The translations under genes were made by a program, and so were the position numbers. A DNA stretch of 64,000 nucleotides from Chelydra serpentina. Taxonomy: Eukaryota; Chordata; Testudines; Chelydridae. Of this stretch, positions 1-12,500 are shown one piece after another (positions within the stretch are counted from its first letter, which is position 1; every line of letters starts with the position of its first letter). Under the pieces are notes generated by a model. That model was not told the DNA's origin. It saw only the letters and a list, made by a program, of their open reading frames with translations, and made no database searches. The stretch spans positions 17,502,001-17,566,000 of the forward strand of contig JBAIAC010000033.1 in the NCBI GenBank assembly GCA_037349315.1, in the 5' to 3' direction.

Positions 1-1009
1 GTATTAAACATCAAATGCTTCATAAGTGATGTAGCTGTGGTGTTTTGGACATAAAGTAAATGTGGCCCGAGCAAGCAAAAGCAATGAAGTTATTTGTGAA
101 AGTTGCAAAACATTGTAAGGTAAGAACCTCCACACATTAAAAACTAAAACAGGGGTGTTAAAATTTAATCACAAAGTAGGAAATAGCCTCTGTGAAACCT
201 GACTTTCAAGTGATCCCTATTTTGACTTTGTATCCTTTTGTGTTATGACATAAGGAAAGGTGTGGGGTTCCCTGTATCAGCCAAAGAAGCAAAACACCTA
301 TTGGTTAATGTTTTGTTGGTTGATAACTAAAAACATGGAAGAGTTTGTTTATAAATGCTTTACACCAAGATAAACACACACAAAAACCAAGCAATGCTTT
401 TCCCCTTAATTGGAAAAGTCCAGTAGCTGTAAGGAGTGGGTATGGCTGGCTAGTGTGGCAATAAATTCCAATCTATTGTTTACTATATGTTTAAAAAAAT
501 GCTTCTTGATATGCTGAACCCTGCACTTTATACAAATATTTAAATACTTTCAGTGTTACTGGAAGATTATTTTGATACCAAGTGCAAACAAATGTCAAAA
601 AGAAAAATGCCCCTAATGAGTAGAGAACACTCATTTTAACAAGAGTAAATACACAAAGAACATGAACTCGCACATCAAAGGCGAGAATTAGAACAGGGAG
701 GAGTTTGCAATAAGTCAAGCAGTAATAGACTAAACAACACATGCTTGCCAAAGCCTAGTTTCCCTGAACTCTCCAAGCAAGAAAGGGGTCACTTCATGGT
801 ATGTTGTGGTTATGCTGTAGCTATAGCCAAAAAAACACAGATCAAAACAATAGTCTACCTCCCTGGAGTAGTCAGGACAGATTATGGCTGCTCCAGTAGA
901 GGTTCATTGCAGGGATCAAGAGATGTGAAAGGAAGCCATAATTCATGTGCTTTGCATTCTCTAACTGGGAAGGAAGCCAGTAACATGGCAATGGCCAGGT
1001 TTGGCCCCC
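1..1009. other. No recognised feature
   Basis: AT-rich unique-looking intron sequence. Short open frames are scattered on both strands and none resembles a known protein. Confidence 0.5.
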
Positions 1010-1689
1010 TGTGATGGGGTGTCCACCCCACACAAGACTTGAAGGAGTTAAGGTGCCCAGGTGGGCCAATTAACTCCCCAGGTTGCATCTGAGGAAGGAG
1101 CCAGGGAGCAGGGATTGCTTAAATGAGACCGGACAGGAACAGGAGGGGCCTGTATAACACCCACGAGCTGAGAACAGAAAGGGGCTGCAGGGAAGCAGGC
1201 CGCAGTCTTGCTCAAGGAGAAGTGAGATGCATTTAGGACGAGACCTAGTTACTCCCTGGGAGGAGGGAGTTTAGGCTAGCAAACCCAGGGAAGGGAGAGA
1301 GCTGGAAAGGTAGGAAAGGCTCAGGAGAAAAGCGGTAAGGGATAGAATAGGGCAGACCTTTGCTGCTGATGAGGGCCCTGAGCTGGAATCCAGAGTAGAG
1401 GGCAGGCCTGGGTTCCCCTACCAGACACTGGGGAAGTGGTGCAGACCAGACAATAGAGAGTGGATTGTCTGGGGCAGTTTGCCTTGGAAAAGTTTGATAC
1501 TCTGGAAGGGGAGGACCACAGTGACCTGGCTGAAGGGCCAACTCATGGAGAGGAAGCTGCAGCTCCTGAAGTGAAGGAGGCTGCAGGGCAAGACAGGATG
1601 GGTGAAGAAACCATGAGAGGAGGGTGCAGCACCTGCAAAGAGCTACGCTCCTGAGGAGGTGCCACTAACACAGTGAGCACCCTATGACA
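1010..1689 (+). mobile_element. Solo-LTR-like element, about 680 bp
   Basis: The element starts TGTGATGGGGTG and ends CACCCTATGACA, so the termini are TG...CA and form an imperfect inverted repeat (10 of 12). The interior is purine-rich on the plus strand and contains a stretch (ggaatccagagtagagggca, then ggttcccctacc) that I recognise from high-copy turtle LTR-like repeats. No gag or pol sequence is adjacent, so it looks like a solo LTR or a non-autonomous LTR element. A clean target duplication was not found (ccccc left, catcc right). The open frames inside it are repeat sequence. Confidence 0.6.
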
Positions 1690-2020
1690 CATCCCCTTCC
1701 TTTCTATGCACATGGACAGGGCTGTATACATGAGATTTAGCTCCCCATATTGCACGTATAGCAATACAATGTGCTTCTAGCACCCAGATGGTCTCTAGGT
1801 ATTGCTGGTAGAACAGCTGGAGTGGAAATTACCACAGTGTTGTCTGAGATATTATAGCATTTCTCTGTACTTTGAGATAGGGAATGATTGTGATATCTCA
1901 GCAACATGTGGTAAATACTGACTTTTTTAGAGTGACCACTGTGGTGAAATGTGTTAACTACTGTAGCACATTGTCTGATGTATATGTATGACTCACGGAC
2001 ACCACTCTGTAGAACTTTTA

Positions 2021-2108
2021 AAGAGATAAGGTGGGTGAGGTAATAAAAGATATTGCCTCACCCACCTTGTCTCTTAACATCCTGGGACCAATACAGCTAC
2101 AACACTGC
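2021..2108 (+). mobile_element. Penelope-like element 3' end with fold-back arm
   Basis: Bases 2046-2108 match the 3' end of a turtle Penelope-like family (ttgcctcacccaccttgtct, then ggaccaatacagctacaaca). A second, inverted copy of the start of this unit sits directly upstream: 2021-2045 is the reverse complement of 2051-2075 with a few mismatches. A related copy lies at 21057-21160. Confidence 0.6.
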
Positions 2109-2115
2109 ACAGAGC

Positions 2116-3570
2116 TTTTAAAACATTAGTAGACACCCTGAATTGGGTAGGCCTCTGAATAACTGACAATGATTTTTTAGGCTATGCTCTACTATATTAC
2201 TAATACTATTTACCATAGTAAATTCTGGGCATTAAGCCGTGAATGCTTCAATTGAATCTTTTGAAAATATTTCATTTTTTTTCTCCTCCCATCATGACAT
2301 TTCTTAGACACCTGCTTTCTTTCAAGAAATACATTTATCTTCTGATGTAATGTGCACTTAGAAGTTATTGTGCTGTGTAACAGACACCTAATTATAAGGA
2401 TAATTATCCTCTTTAAAGAAAAATTATACTTGTTGCTGTAATGTCCTGTTGTGAAAATTATATGACTAGACAATAACAAACTCCTGATAGTCATGACAGA
2501 GGTATTTATTCCTCAATAAAGACGTGTCCTGAGTTCTGTGGAAATCTTAGGGATGTAATGAACGCCAGGCCAACTGTCATGATGAAGGAAACCTTTCATG
2601 GATCTTTCTAAAAGAAGAATAGTTAATGATCTCCCCTACCATCTTCCCCCAAAGGTGGTAATTATCAAGAGTAGAAATGATCTTCCTGCCAAAGTGTTAT
2701 TTGCCATGGAGAATGTAAAGCAATGATAAATCTTTTAAAATCTTGTGAGTAATACTGCTTTTCAGATGAAACACATTATTCATTGTAGCACCTCTTTTTT
2801 TCTAAATGATAATTTGTATAAACATTAAATAAGTTACCTTGTTATTCAGTGCTAATCCTGATAGACCTTTATGACCAGACTTTCCGAAGAACTAGATAGG
2901 CTGAGTGCTGAGCTCTCTCGAAAATCCGGCCCTTATTGTTTAGGCAGTGACCACATAGCTAACCTTCCTGGAACCAACAGATTGGAGTAACATGCATGAA
3001 AGCTGCTTTGACCTATGGTACCAAACGTTTTTTTCTCCTAGCGTCTATGAATGGATATTGTTGCTCCTTGCTCAAGGAATGTAACAGAGAGAAGATGTTT
3101 GTCTTTCAACGAATCACATGTTAAAGGCACACCCCCAAGGTTTATAGGCGTAAAACCCATCCCCTAAGAATAATATTCTGTACTTTACTTTACAATGTCC
3201 CATGATGATGGATTTTTAAATTCTCCCAATATAAGAGTTAAGTGTATGCAAATCTTTGCCCTTAAAGTAGGCTAAACCCAATATAGGCATCGTGCGGACA
3301 AATGCATGTTGCATTGTCATTCTGCTGCCCTTGCTGGTTTTGTTGTAACGAGCTGACAGGGGACTGAAGTTTGTAAGACTCTCCTGCCCTGAGAGGTTCA
3401 CAGGGAGGGCATGAACTTGTCACACTCTCTGTTTTGTTCTATCATTATTGTAGATCTGGCAGAGGACTGGAGACAACAGCAAGACTCTAGGTTTACTTTA
3501 TCTGATGCAAACTGTTGTAATTCACAGTAACAGAATTTCCAGTCCAAATGTAAATTGAGCAGCATAAAGT
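2116..3570. other. No recognised feature
   Basis: AT-rich intron sequence with no repeat family or open frame that I recognise. Confidence 0.45.
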
Positions 3571-3571
3571 A

Positions 3572-3598
3572 AGTGTGTGTGTGTGTGGGGGGGGGGAG
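3572..3598. repeat. (GT)n followed by poly-G
   Basis: About eight GT units run straight into nine G residues. It is a simple sequence likely to be length-polymorphic. Confidence 0.85.
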
Positions 3599-3835
3599 TC
3601 ACAGCCCTATGGGCTTAGATAGCAAGGCATTCACCAAGCACCCTGCCTCATGGAGTAGCTAAGGAAGCTCTAAAGCACTGGGAAAGTGTGCAGGAGTTAC
3701 TGCAGCTAAGGTAGCTTTTCAGGGGATGCCAGCTACAGGTCTCCCCAAATGAGCAACAGCTCCCCCCTAGCAACAGAATGTCCCGATTCCCTTATGACTG
3801 ACTGCAGGACAGGAATTATATCAGGTTTTGTAATT

Positions 3836-3896
3836 TTGCCTTAGTTAATCCAGATTAATTTTCCTGTATGTCCCCATGTAGACAAGCCCTTAAATT
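3836..3896. mobile_element. MITE end fragment
   Basis: The string ending catgtagacaagccctta resembles the terminal part of a turtle MITE family with ends of the type AAGGGCTTGTCTAC. Only one end is convincing, so the left boundary is uncertain. Confidence 0.3.
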
Positions 3897-4294
3897 CTAT
3901 ACCAACTGTTTTGTTTCACGTACAATATATGGTTAATGGACCTAACACGGTTAAGGGATATTGGTCCAGGCTCTAACCTTGGGACTGGACATACATAGTG
4001 GTGAGATTTTCATTGTCATTTAAAGCAGACAGTTGTATTTCTCTGGATACTGATTAGCTGGTGTTCCTCTAATTTATAACACAGATTGTAAATCAGATCT
4101 GAAGATCTGTGTGTAAGAACCTAGCAGCCTTGAAGATCTCTTCCCTCTTTGATCCAATGAGACTATTGATGATAACAGCATTGACCATTGCTAGCTTTGT
4201 GTGCTAGCTCATCACTCGCTTAAATATAAAAATGTTTTATTCTAACAGAAACTTTGAGATCCCTTTAGATGCTTACTGCAGACAATTTCACCAT

Positions 4295-4534
4295 AGCCTT
4301 GTCTAAACACAAGAGTTGTATGGCTTTGATTGTGCTGGTATAGTGTGGATACAGTTATAAATGTGCTTATGCAATATGTTATTTCTCTGTGAGAAGGGAA
4401 ACAAGCTATACCAGTGTTAGCACACTCATACCAGTATAACTGTGTCCTTGCTAGGGGGCGTATCGGTTAAAATAAAATCACACTCCTAACTGAAATGGTC
4501 ATACCAGTACAAAATCTCTGTAGACTAGGTCTAA
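4295..4534. mobile_element. MITE with short terminal inverted repeats
   Basis: The left end reads agccttgtctaaac and the right end gtagactaggtctaag, which pair as degenerate inverted repeats. The interior repeats the motif accagtataactgtgtcc, seen in the turtle family with ends CCTTGTCTACAC. Old and diverged; a target duplication was not resolved. Confidence 0.5.
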
Positions 4535-6320
4535 GTGTCTGCATGCCTCTGTTGTGCTCAACCTGAAATCCAATCTCAGTTTGTCCGTGCTGTGCAATGC
4601 AGTGGCAATTGTTTTCAGACTAGAAGTACTAGAAACAGAAAAGGCAGCAGGTAAGAGTGTGCAAAGAGAAGTAGTAAATAAATGGATATTGCTTTTGGGC
4701 CTGCCCACAAGACTTTTTCTAAGTATCAGCAAAGGAGCGCTTTACTTTAAAAGATATTAAAATGGAGTACATGCTGTTTAAAAGGATGCTCTACTGGCTT
4801 CTTGAACTTAAAAAAATAGTCAGTGTGTCCAGCTGTACATAAATCTTGTTCTGACAAAGATCAGTTACAAGGGAGATAGTCAGCCCAGTCAATTCCAGTC
4901 TTTTATTCCCCAAAATGGGAAAGCTCCCACTTTGAATAATCATCTCTGATTCTGGATGAAGGCAGCTTGGATTCATCATACTGTCCACACTCAGAACAGT
5001 TAGCTCATATGATTGGGGATTCATTAGTAGAAGGAGAACCTTCTTCACCCTAGCAGAATCGTGGCATACAATCCCAATTTTTCTCTAAGCCACCATAGTC
5101 AATCAGATTTGTAGCCTAGTGACTGCTATAGGTCTTGTAACCTCCACCTTGTACCGCTCACCTGCTTCAGGTCCGCTCTATACCAGGATGTCCTGTAAGG
5201 ATAACTCAAAGTTAGGCACAGGATATCTGGGGGCTTCCACGTCTATGGAAGAGAACAACTGTATGTTTTACATGAGCCATAATTCAATAGATTACCAGCC
5301 ATAGAGTATTCTTCCAAGAAGATCTCTGGAATTTGTCCATAAAGTCTTAAAGATAACTATCTACAAATATTTTTAATAAAAAGGGCAGTCTATTTTTTTT
5401 AAAAATGAAAAAATTAATGCACACTAATAAAACTACAAGCTGAATAATAAATCATAATAAATCTAAGAGGATTATTCCTACTGGAAAGGTACTAAGGGAG
5501 ATTCTCATCCAGATTCTACTTCACCTTAGTTATCAGACCTGTGTGAATAATGTTTGCCTTAAAGTAACAGACCATTCGCTATGTAAAATAAGCATTATTT
5601 GTTTAATAGTAAGGAGAGAAAAATCCTTGGGCTGCGTTTGAAGAATGGGAGGAAAGTAGACTGCACATGCAGTGATGTGTTTTTGCTAGAGGTTTAGACT
5701 AAAGGTGTTGAGCATAATATAAATACTTAGATAGAAATGCATCTGACCCTAAGTAACATAAATAACATCATACAGTGAAAGCCTTTAGAGGATAAATGTT
5801 AATGAGGATAATCTGATTTTTATACTTGCTCATTGGATGTATTACAAAACATGTCATGACAAGAGGAACATCCTGATAATGGAGACAATCTCAGTCATCA
5901 AGAAGTCCCTATTAACAGTTAGCACTAGGTGTAACTGCTGGTGGTATGGAAATTCACTCTCAGAGCAGCCTTTTACTGCAGAAAGATGACATGAAAATGA
6001 TCCTGAAAAAACACTGAACAGTGTTTGTTAATTTGTCTCCAGTAGGTCATTTCATCACTGTGGTAAGGCATGTGTATAGCAGTGGATATTCTCATTGGCC
6101 CTCGGTGTTTCATTTACACCCATGTACCTTTCAATATATTCCCATTATATTGTCAAACAAGTGCATTGGCTCGGGATTGCATTTTTCATCAAATGGGACA
6201 ATCTACCTATGGCTGGCTGTGTACTGGCAGAAAAAAATCCTCCTGTCTGAACTCTGTAACAGAATGACACAAGTCTCAATGGTAACGGTAGCTGAGCGAG
6301 GCCCAAAGAAGTTGCCCCCA
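4535..6320. other. No recognised feature
   Basis: AT-rich intron sequence, with an especially A/T-dense patch at 5360-5470. No family recognised. Confidence 0.45.
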
Positions 6321-6324
6321 TCAG

Positions 6325-6421
6325 GCCTCAATTCAGCAAAGTACTTGAGCGCACGTGTACTATGACTACTCATGTGCTTAAAGTTATTGCATGTGCTTAA
6401 GTACCTTGCTGGATCGGGGCC
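6325..6421. repeat. Short palindromic (dyad) amniote element
   Basis: The left arm gcctcaattcagcaaagtac pairs with the right arm gtaccttgctggatcggggc. This is the dyad family whose arms read GGGCCTGATCCAGCAAAGCACTT and whose centre usually contains TTGACTTCAATGGGA. A partial relative (cattgacttcaatgggag) lies at 6491-6508. Confidence 0.6.
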
Positions 6422-7435
6422 TTAGTTTCTTCACTACGCACTATCAGCCAATGCAAGACTCACTGAAGTCAGTGCGGAAAGGGGCTTTTCATTGACTTCA
6501 ATGGGAGTTGAATCAGGCTCCAGGTTAGTATTCAAACTGAGAGGGAGAAGTTTAGCAGCACAGTCACAATCCCACTGCTGCTTCAGATGCCACCAAAACA
6601 ATTGTCCTCACATCTCATGGCACATAGGCAATAGGACAAAAAGAAATACTATGAATCCTCGCCTGCTAAAACAGTAATCTACGTTACTGATTCCAAATCT
6701 CGTCTCTGCTGCACTCTGACCAGATAGTATTTAGAGGCTTCTCTACTCTTCTTCCAGGGCAGTACAGGTGTGGAAATCTCAAGGTGAAGCAGGAATGTTG
6801 CCAAAGGAGGCTGAGGCCCACCAGACTGCTTCATGGTGCTTGGACTTTCATCCACTCAGAAGGAGCATTCATAAAATTAACTCTTATGGGAGCTTGTTCT
6901 GACATTCCTGTAGTGACTTGTGCAAAGTTTACCCTTCTTATTGCATCTAATGAATTGCAAACTCCTTCCTTCCTTAGCAGCTTAGTTCTGCCATCCTTGC
7001 TTGGACAAAGCTCCCACTGAGTTGGTTGGGAGTTCTACCTGACTGAGGGTGGCAGGATCTTTTTATTCAGCATTCTCTCTTCTAACAGGGCACGAGGAAA
7101 TTGTCAGCTGAGTCCAGCCCTCTGTTTCTCCCTGTTAGTTTTTCCCTATGGAGGGTGGGTGCCAATGTTAATCTCCAGATCAGAGATGGGGCTTTAACCA
7201 TTGCCCTTCTAGATACCTCATGGGAGCTGTGCACCCCTTCACAGATGTTTTTTTGAAAATCATGGACCAGATCAATCTGGTCTCAATTCTGGCAATCTGT
7301 TTGTTTGAGTCTCTCAACTTGCAGCTCCATCCATGTGAAATGTTTATCAACGGAAATAAAACTATTATCATCATATGCACTGTGAGCAGTGGAAAGTGGA
7401 TTGTTGTCTGAGAAGCTGAAACGAAATGTATTTGT

Positions 7436-7548
7436 TATCGTAGCATCTCTGCCCACATGCAGGGATCAAGACACCTCTATGCCGGATGCTGTACAAACAC
7501 TGAACTAAAAGATGGCCCTGGTCTCTAAGAGTTTACAATCTAAGTAGA
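7436..7548 (-). mobile_element. L2-type LINE/MIR 3' tail
   Basis: The plus strand reads gatgctgtacaaacactgaa and later gagtttacaatctaagtag. This is the reverse complement of the tail TTAGATTGTAAGCTCTTTGGGGCAGGGAC...GTACAGCGCCTAGCAC shared by L2-clade LINEs and their SINEs in reptiles. It is diverged. Confidence 0.6.
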
Positions 7549-8153
7549 TTCTGTTATGGTAGGCTTAGAAAGGAATAAGTATACCTGTCATGAGTTAATG
7601 CTCCTCCACATACCAGAAATAATCTTGAGTTCTTCCTGAGAATTTGCACACAAGACTTGGAAAATAACAGCCTAATGTTTAGGCCACAGATATAAAGATC
7701 AGTGCATGTGTTTTATTGCTATATAAGGTATAAACTGTTAGGGTCGTGTTTAAATAAACTCTGCCAGCTAATAAACTAGCCGAATGTTCTTAAACCTCAC
7801 AAAATGATTTCACGTTTGCTAATGATCGTTATTCATTGAAGGAAACTTCCTGACACTACTTAGGCAATAACAGAAAATCTGCAGTCTGACTACAGTGACC
7901 TAGCACAACTTAAAATATTTAACAAGAAAGGTCAATGGACCATATTCACGTCTGGAGAAGGAGGTCTCTGTTTATCCTCCTTTCTGGGTTTATTTATCAC
8001 TAATTTGAGTTGCTAATTTTCTGCCATTGAGTCCTAGACTGTATTGCATTTGAAGCTTCACTTGGTGAAGCGCTGGGAAGAACTTAAACCAAGCTGACCT
8101 GATCTTAATGGATTTATACTTGTTGCCAAATTCAAGTGCTGGCCAGCTTTATT

Positions 8154-8171
8154 CCCCCCCCCCCCCCCCCC
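8154..8171. repeat. Poly-C tract
   Basis: Eighteen consecutive C residues. Length may be an assembly artefact or a true homopolymer. Confidence 0.9.
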
Positions 8172-9002
8172 GCCAGTCTATTCAGATAGTTTCTTTTGAA
8201 GTAATCTGTTTCCCTTTCTCTGGGCCTAACACTGCAGAATGTTGAGGGCCTCCTTGGAAGTGCTGGCTGTTCCGGGCTGCCATTCCTGTTGGGGTGAGCT
8301 CAGGGTTCCTAGCACATCCTCAGCATCTTACAGCATAGAGTCCTTCGTCGTTGCTTGTCTGTCTCTCTTTCAAAGTTTATTTTAGAAATAACATCTTCCC
8401 ATCAGCCAGCTGCCTGTCTGTACTCCTTTTGAGCTCAAAGCCTGAAGACAATTTACTATTAACTACTCTTCAATGTCCTTTCCCCACACTTTCAATACGG
8501 TAGCACTTGGTGTGAAAACAAATGTCCAAGCTGCTTGATCCTTCCAGCATGCTTAATAGCCACGCTTCCTATGTGGGAGATACTAATGACAAAGCCATTT
8601 CTTACAGCACATGGATTCCCCAAACAAGTCTCTTGTTTCATACTACACGTACTAAACTGCGCTTTAGTGAGGATGCTACTTCGCCGATGAGAGAGCGTCT
8701 GCGGTCGGAGTAGCTGATTCACCTCCGCAAGAGGCAGTAGTTATGGGAGGAGCCCTCCTGTTGGCATAGCACTGACTGCACCTGGGGTTAGATTGGGTGT
8801 GGATTTGTCACACCCCTGAGCAACTCGGTTATACCAATGTAGGTTTATATTGTGTACACCTGGCTCTTGGGCAGCCCAGTGAAGCTAGCACGGTATTACA
8901 TCAGTTGGCACTTATTGGACTTTAATATACAAGCAATAACTTGTGAAGAGGCCTGTGACAGCGTGCTACAGGCTACCAAGTGAGCCAGCTCTCCGGTCAC
9001 TT

Positions 9003-9223
9003 AGGGCAGGTTTACATTACCACTTAAGTTGATCTAATTTACGTCGCTCCGGGGTGCGAAAAAGACGTGCCCCGAGCGACGCCAGTAACAGCGACCTAAG
9101 CGCTGTCCCCACCGGCGCTAGGCCAATGGAAGGGTGCTCTCCCGTCGCCATGGAGCGTCTTCACCAGACACGCTACAGCAGCACAGCTGCATCCATGTAA
9201 CGCTTTTAGTGTAGCCCTGCCCT
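9003..9223. mobile_element. MITE nested in the LTR
   Basis: Left end AGGGCAGGTTTACATTA and right end TAGTGTAGCCCTGCCCT form a 17-base inverted repeat with two or three mismatches. The family has ends of the AGGGCAYGTCTACACTA type, which I recognise as abundant in turtles. LTR-type sequence flanks it on both sides, so it inserted after the LTR. Confidence 0.65.
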
Positions 9224-9252
9224 GAGATGCCAATTAGTTCCCCAGAGAAAGC

Positions 9253-9280
9253 TGATTGGCTGGCTGGCTGGCTGGCTGGG
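9253..9280. repeat. (GGCT)n microsatellite
   Basis: Five to six tandem GGCT units inside the LTR, in a segment that normally carries one or two. Confidence 0.8.
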
Positions 9281-9586
9281 ATAAAATGTCAATGACCCCA
9301 GGTCTGATAGAGAGGCACAGTAAAGAATTGCTGGGGAGAGAGACGGAGGGGAACAGGGCTAGCTGAGCCCAGTCACATGGAGGCCTCAGAGAAGGGAGCC
9401 CTCTGTTCCCCTCAGGCCCCAAGGAGCGGGCCAAAAACATTGTAGATAATGTAAATAGATTGTTGCATGGGGATTGTTGTGGTAGTGGTGGAGGAACTTA
9501 AAATAAAAGGGTGCTGTGAATGCACAACCAGTGGAGTCTGCACAGTTTCTGTGAAGAAGACGGGAGTGAAGGCACACCCTGTTACA

Positions 9587-12500
9587 GGGCTGCATCACAC
9601 AAAGACATGAGATCAGAGAATGCCAAAAACCTCTCTCCCTTTTCTATGTCAAGAGGATGCCTGGAAATCAGAGCAGCACTTTAGGACTTGTCATTTTCAT
9701 TCTAAAAAACTCAGAGCTTAACTAATGGCCACTGAGGTCAAAAGGATAACTTGTGAGCTAGCCTTCCCAAGGCTTCATTCCAACATCCATGCCTATAGCA
9801 GATTATGCTAAAGCCACTCTGCTGCGGCTCCTCTCTCCCCTCCCCCCATCTCAGGGCTCCAGTAAATTATACACAAACTCTAAATCAATTTTCAATTAAT
9901 CTCTCAAGATCATCTGCTAGCTCCTTCTGTAACTGGCAACATTAATGCTAGAAACACAAAACTGTAAATAGTGATTCAGAGAGCTGAATGCAGGAATTTA
10001 TACTGGGCAACGCTGAACTTTCCCCCCTTTCTTAATCCAGGCAGCTACAATAATTATGAATTTTGTTATACTTTAGTCAAAGATGAACTGAGAAATCTGA
10101 TTACCTATGCAATGGATTTGGGCTAGGAAATAATGAAGTTGTTCAGTGCTATATTCTGAGGACAGAATAAACTTTGGGAGACAATATGCCACACTTTACC
10201 ATTCAATATCTAGTCACCATTTCTATCAAATAAAAAATGTATGCCTCTGAATGTGGCCTGGGAAACACTGAATACACTTGTAACTATACTGTCTAATGCT
10301 GTTTAACCATGTACTTGTTTTATATTTACCTATGAATGATCTTAGTTGTATTGCTTGCTTATTTATCTGTGCAAAAGTAAAAGAATCCATGAAAATATAC
10401 ATTGAGAGAGAGTTCCCATCTTTGTCCTCTAAACCTCATTTTTCTAAAAAAGTCATGTTATAAGCACTTATAACAAGCTCTTATTGCAATGTCCTGGGCA
10501 TTTGCTCAGAGAAACTAAAGAATAAAATGCTGAAGGAAAAAGATTTTGCCTCTGATTTTATTTACGAGGTTCATTGTATCTCCGAGCACTAGCCTTTCCT
10601 GCCAGATAAACTGCATCTAAAGTAGTAAAGCAGTTTAGTAGTTTAAGTAGGGTCAAAGGGATTTAGGACATGATCCAACTCCAGTAGAAGGTAATGGAAG
10701 CCTTTTTTTTACTTCAGTTCTTCACAGAGGGATGGATTTTTCAGTGTTAATAAAGGCAGTAGAACCTGGCCCTATGCAATTGTGATGTTATGAATGACAA
10801 TAAGGAGGCTGCTTCTCCGGAACATGCTCCCCTTGCCTTCCACTCCTCCTTTAGGGTTGATCCCAAGAGCTTCTCAAATGAGACTGAATTAACCTCTACC
10901 AGATGCTCTTCCATAATTCTTTTAGATGGATTGTTATTTAAAGGGGAGTGTAATCTACTATACATTTTAAGAGATGTTACATGTTACACTGTCATTCTTT
11001 TCTCAGACTATATGGTCATTGAGTATGATGTTTGGCATTATTTTTCCAATTTCTCACAAGCGACTATTCTTAAGCATGCACAGTCCAGGGGACACTGCCT
11101 GAAGTAATGGCTTGAATTCAGGAAAGATGTCTTTGCGGTATTCTGGCTCTAATCTCAAGGCTAGGGATTGGATCAGCAAGTCCAAAGGGGGACTGATTCT
11201 ACTAACTGTTCTTTAGATGTGCTTACATGTTACTACAGTGAATTCTCCAGCAAAGAGATCACTGAAGTCTTATTGTGTCTGCTCTTGCCTCCTTCCTCCT
11301 CCTCGTTTCCGTCATGAGATGATAATATGACTTGTTTGGAGTAATGGAATGTAAATTACTAATGTCAGAATGTGCCTATTATGACTGACTTCTTAAAGAA
11401 AGAAATATCCTTGCTTAATTTTAAAAGTGAATGATAAAAGGGCTAGGCCACCAGCACAGTAAACAGAAGACCAGGTTCAGGAGTAGCACAAGGTGAGGAT
11501 GGAGAGATTTGGCTGTACCCAGAATCAAATAATCCTGCGATAGCATTAGCTCATTCCACTAAGGTGTGCTGTCATGGTTTATGAAGTCTTCAGAACCCAT
11601 AGATTCTATGCAGTTGCTTGGCTACCATCTTTTCATACAGATCAGCTACTGTATGTTAAGTGCAGTTGGCTATAGAACTGTATACCATATTTCTCTGCAT
11701 AGTGCTTCCATAAAACAAACTGCATTTTCCCTATCCAGAAAACTAATACGAAATATTTCCTTCTCTGCATGTCTCATTAGAATAGCACAAATGTTTAAAC
11801 CATTACTCTGACATTCGTTATCTAGCCAATGGTGAAATTTGCCTTCATTTATTCTCCTGGGTGATTGTAGCAGTCTGACCACATAGTCACTCATTATGAC
11901 TGGAAAACCTACATCTGAAATAGGGCTGTACTGTATTTTGCTGGGTAGTGGGGTTAGGAAATGATCGCCAGCAGGCAGCGATTGACATGACATCTGCTGA
12001 CTTGTTCTTCCTTTGCTGTTTTTTAGGCAATTGGCATTCCAACAGCAGAGGTATTTCCTGTTTGAGTGCTCTGTAAAGGGAATGAACACATTTAATAATT
12101 TCCCCCTAGCTACAAAGATGCAAGAAAACAAGGCAGAACACTCCACATATTCCCGCTCCCAAAAATAACCTTTGCAATTCTCTTCATATATCCCATCACA
12201 TGGTCATACAAGTACTTCTGCCTTCAATATTTCAGCAACAGCTGCTTCTCTTTTCCCTGTCAGGGCACTGGTAGCAGTGATGCAATGTTAAAATCTAAGT
12301 CCCATTTCTCGTGGACAATCCACACCTCTACAACTGGAACTCTTCTTGGCAGAGGATTGAGTGGGAGACTCTCTCACTCCTAGAGACCAAGGATAAGGCC
12401 AGGTGGCATGGCAAAGTTCGCTCTACCAGTGTTCAGACTATCCCTGTTTTGTGGAAAAGCATGGGACAATACCAAGTTCGTCCAAGCACCTTTCATGAGC

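Larger units (their letters stand above)
8954..9586 (+). mobile_element. Solo LTR interrupted by a MITE
   Basis: Ends are TGTGACAGCGTG and CACCCTGTTACA, an inverted terminal pair (10 of 12) of the TG...CA type. The 3' half has a GATAAAA at about 9279, an AATAAA signal at about 9503, and then a G/T-rich to R-like segment, as in an LTR. Flanks AGGCC and GGGCT give only a weak target duplication. No internal retroviral genes are next to it. A 221-bp MITE at 9003-9223 splits it, so the LTR itself is about 410 bp. Confidence 0.6.
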
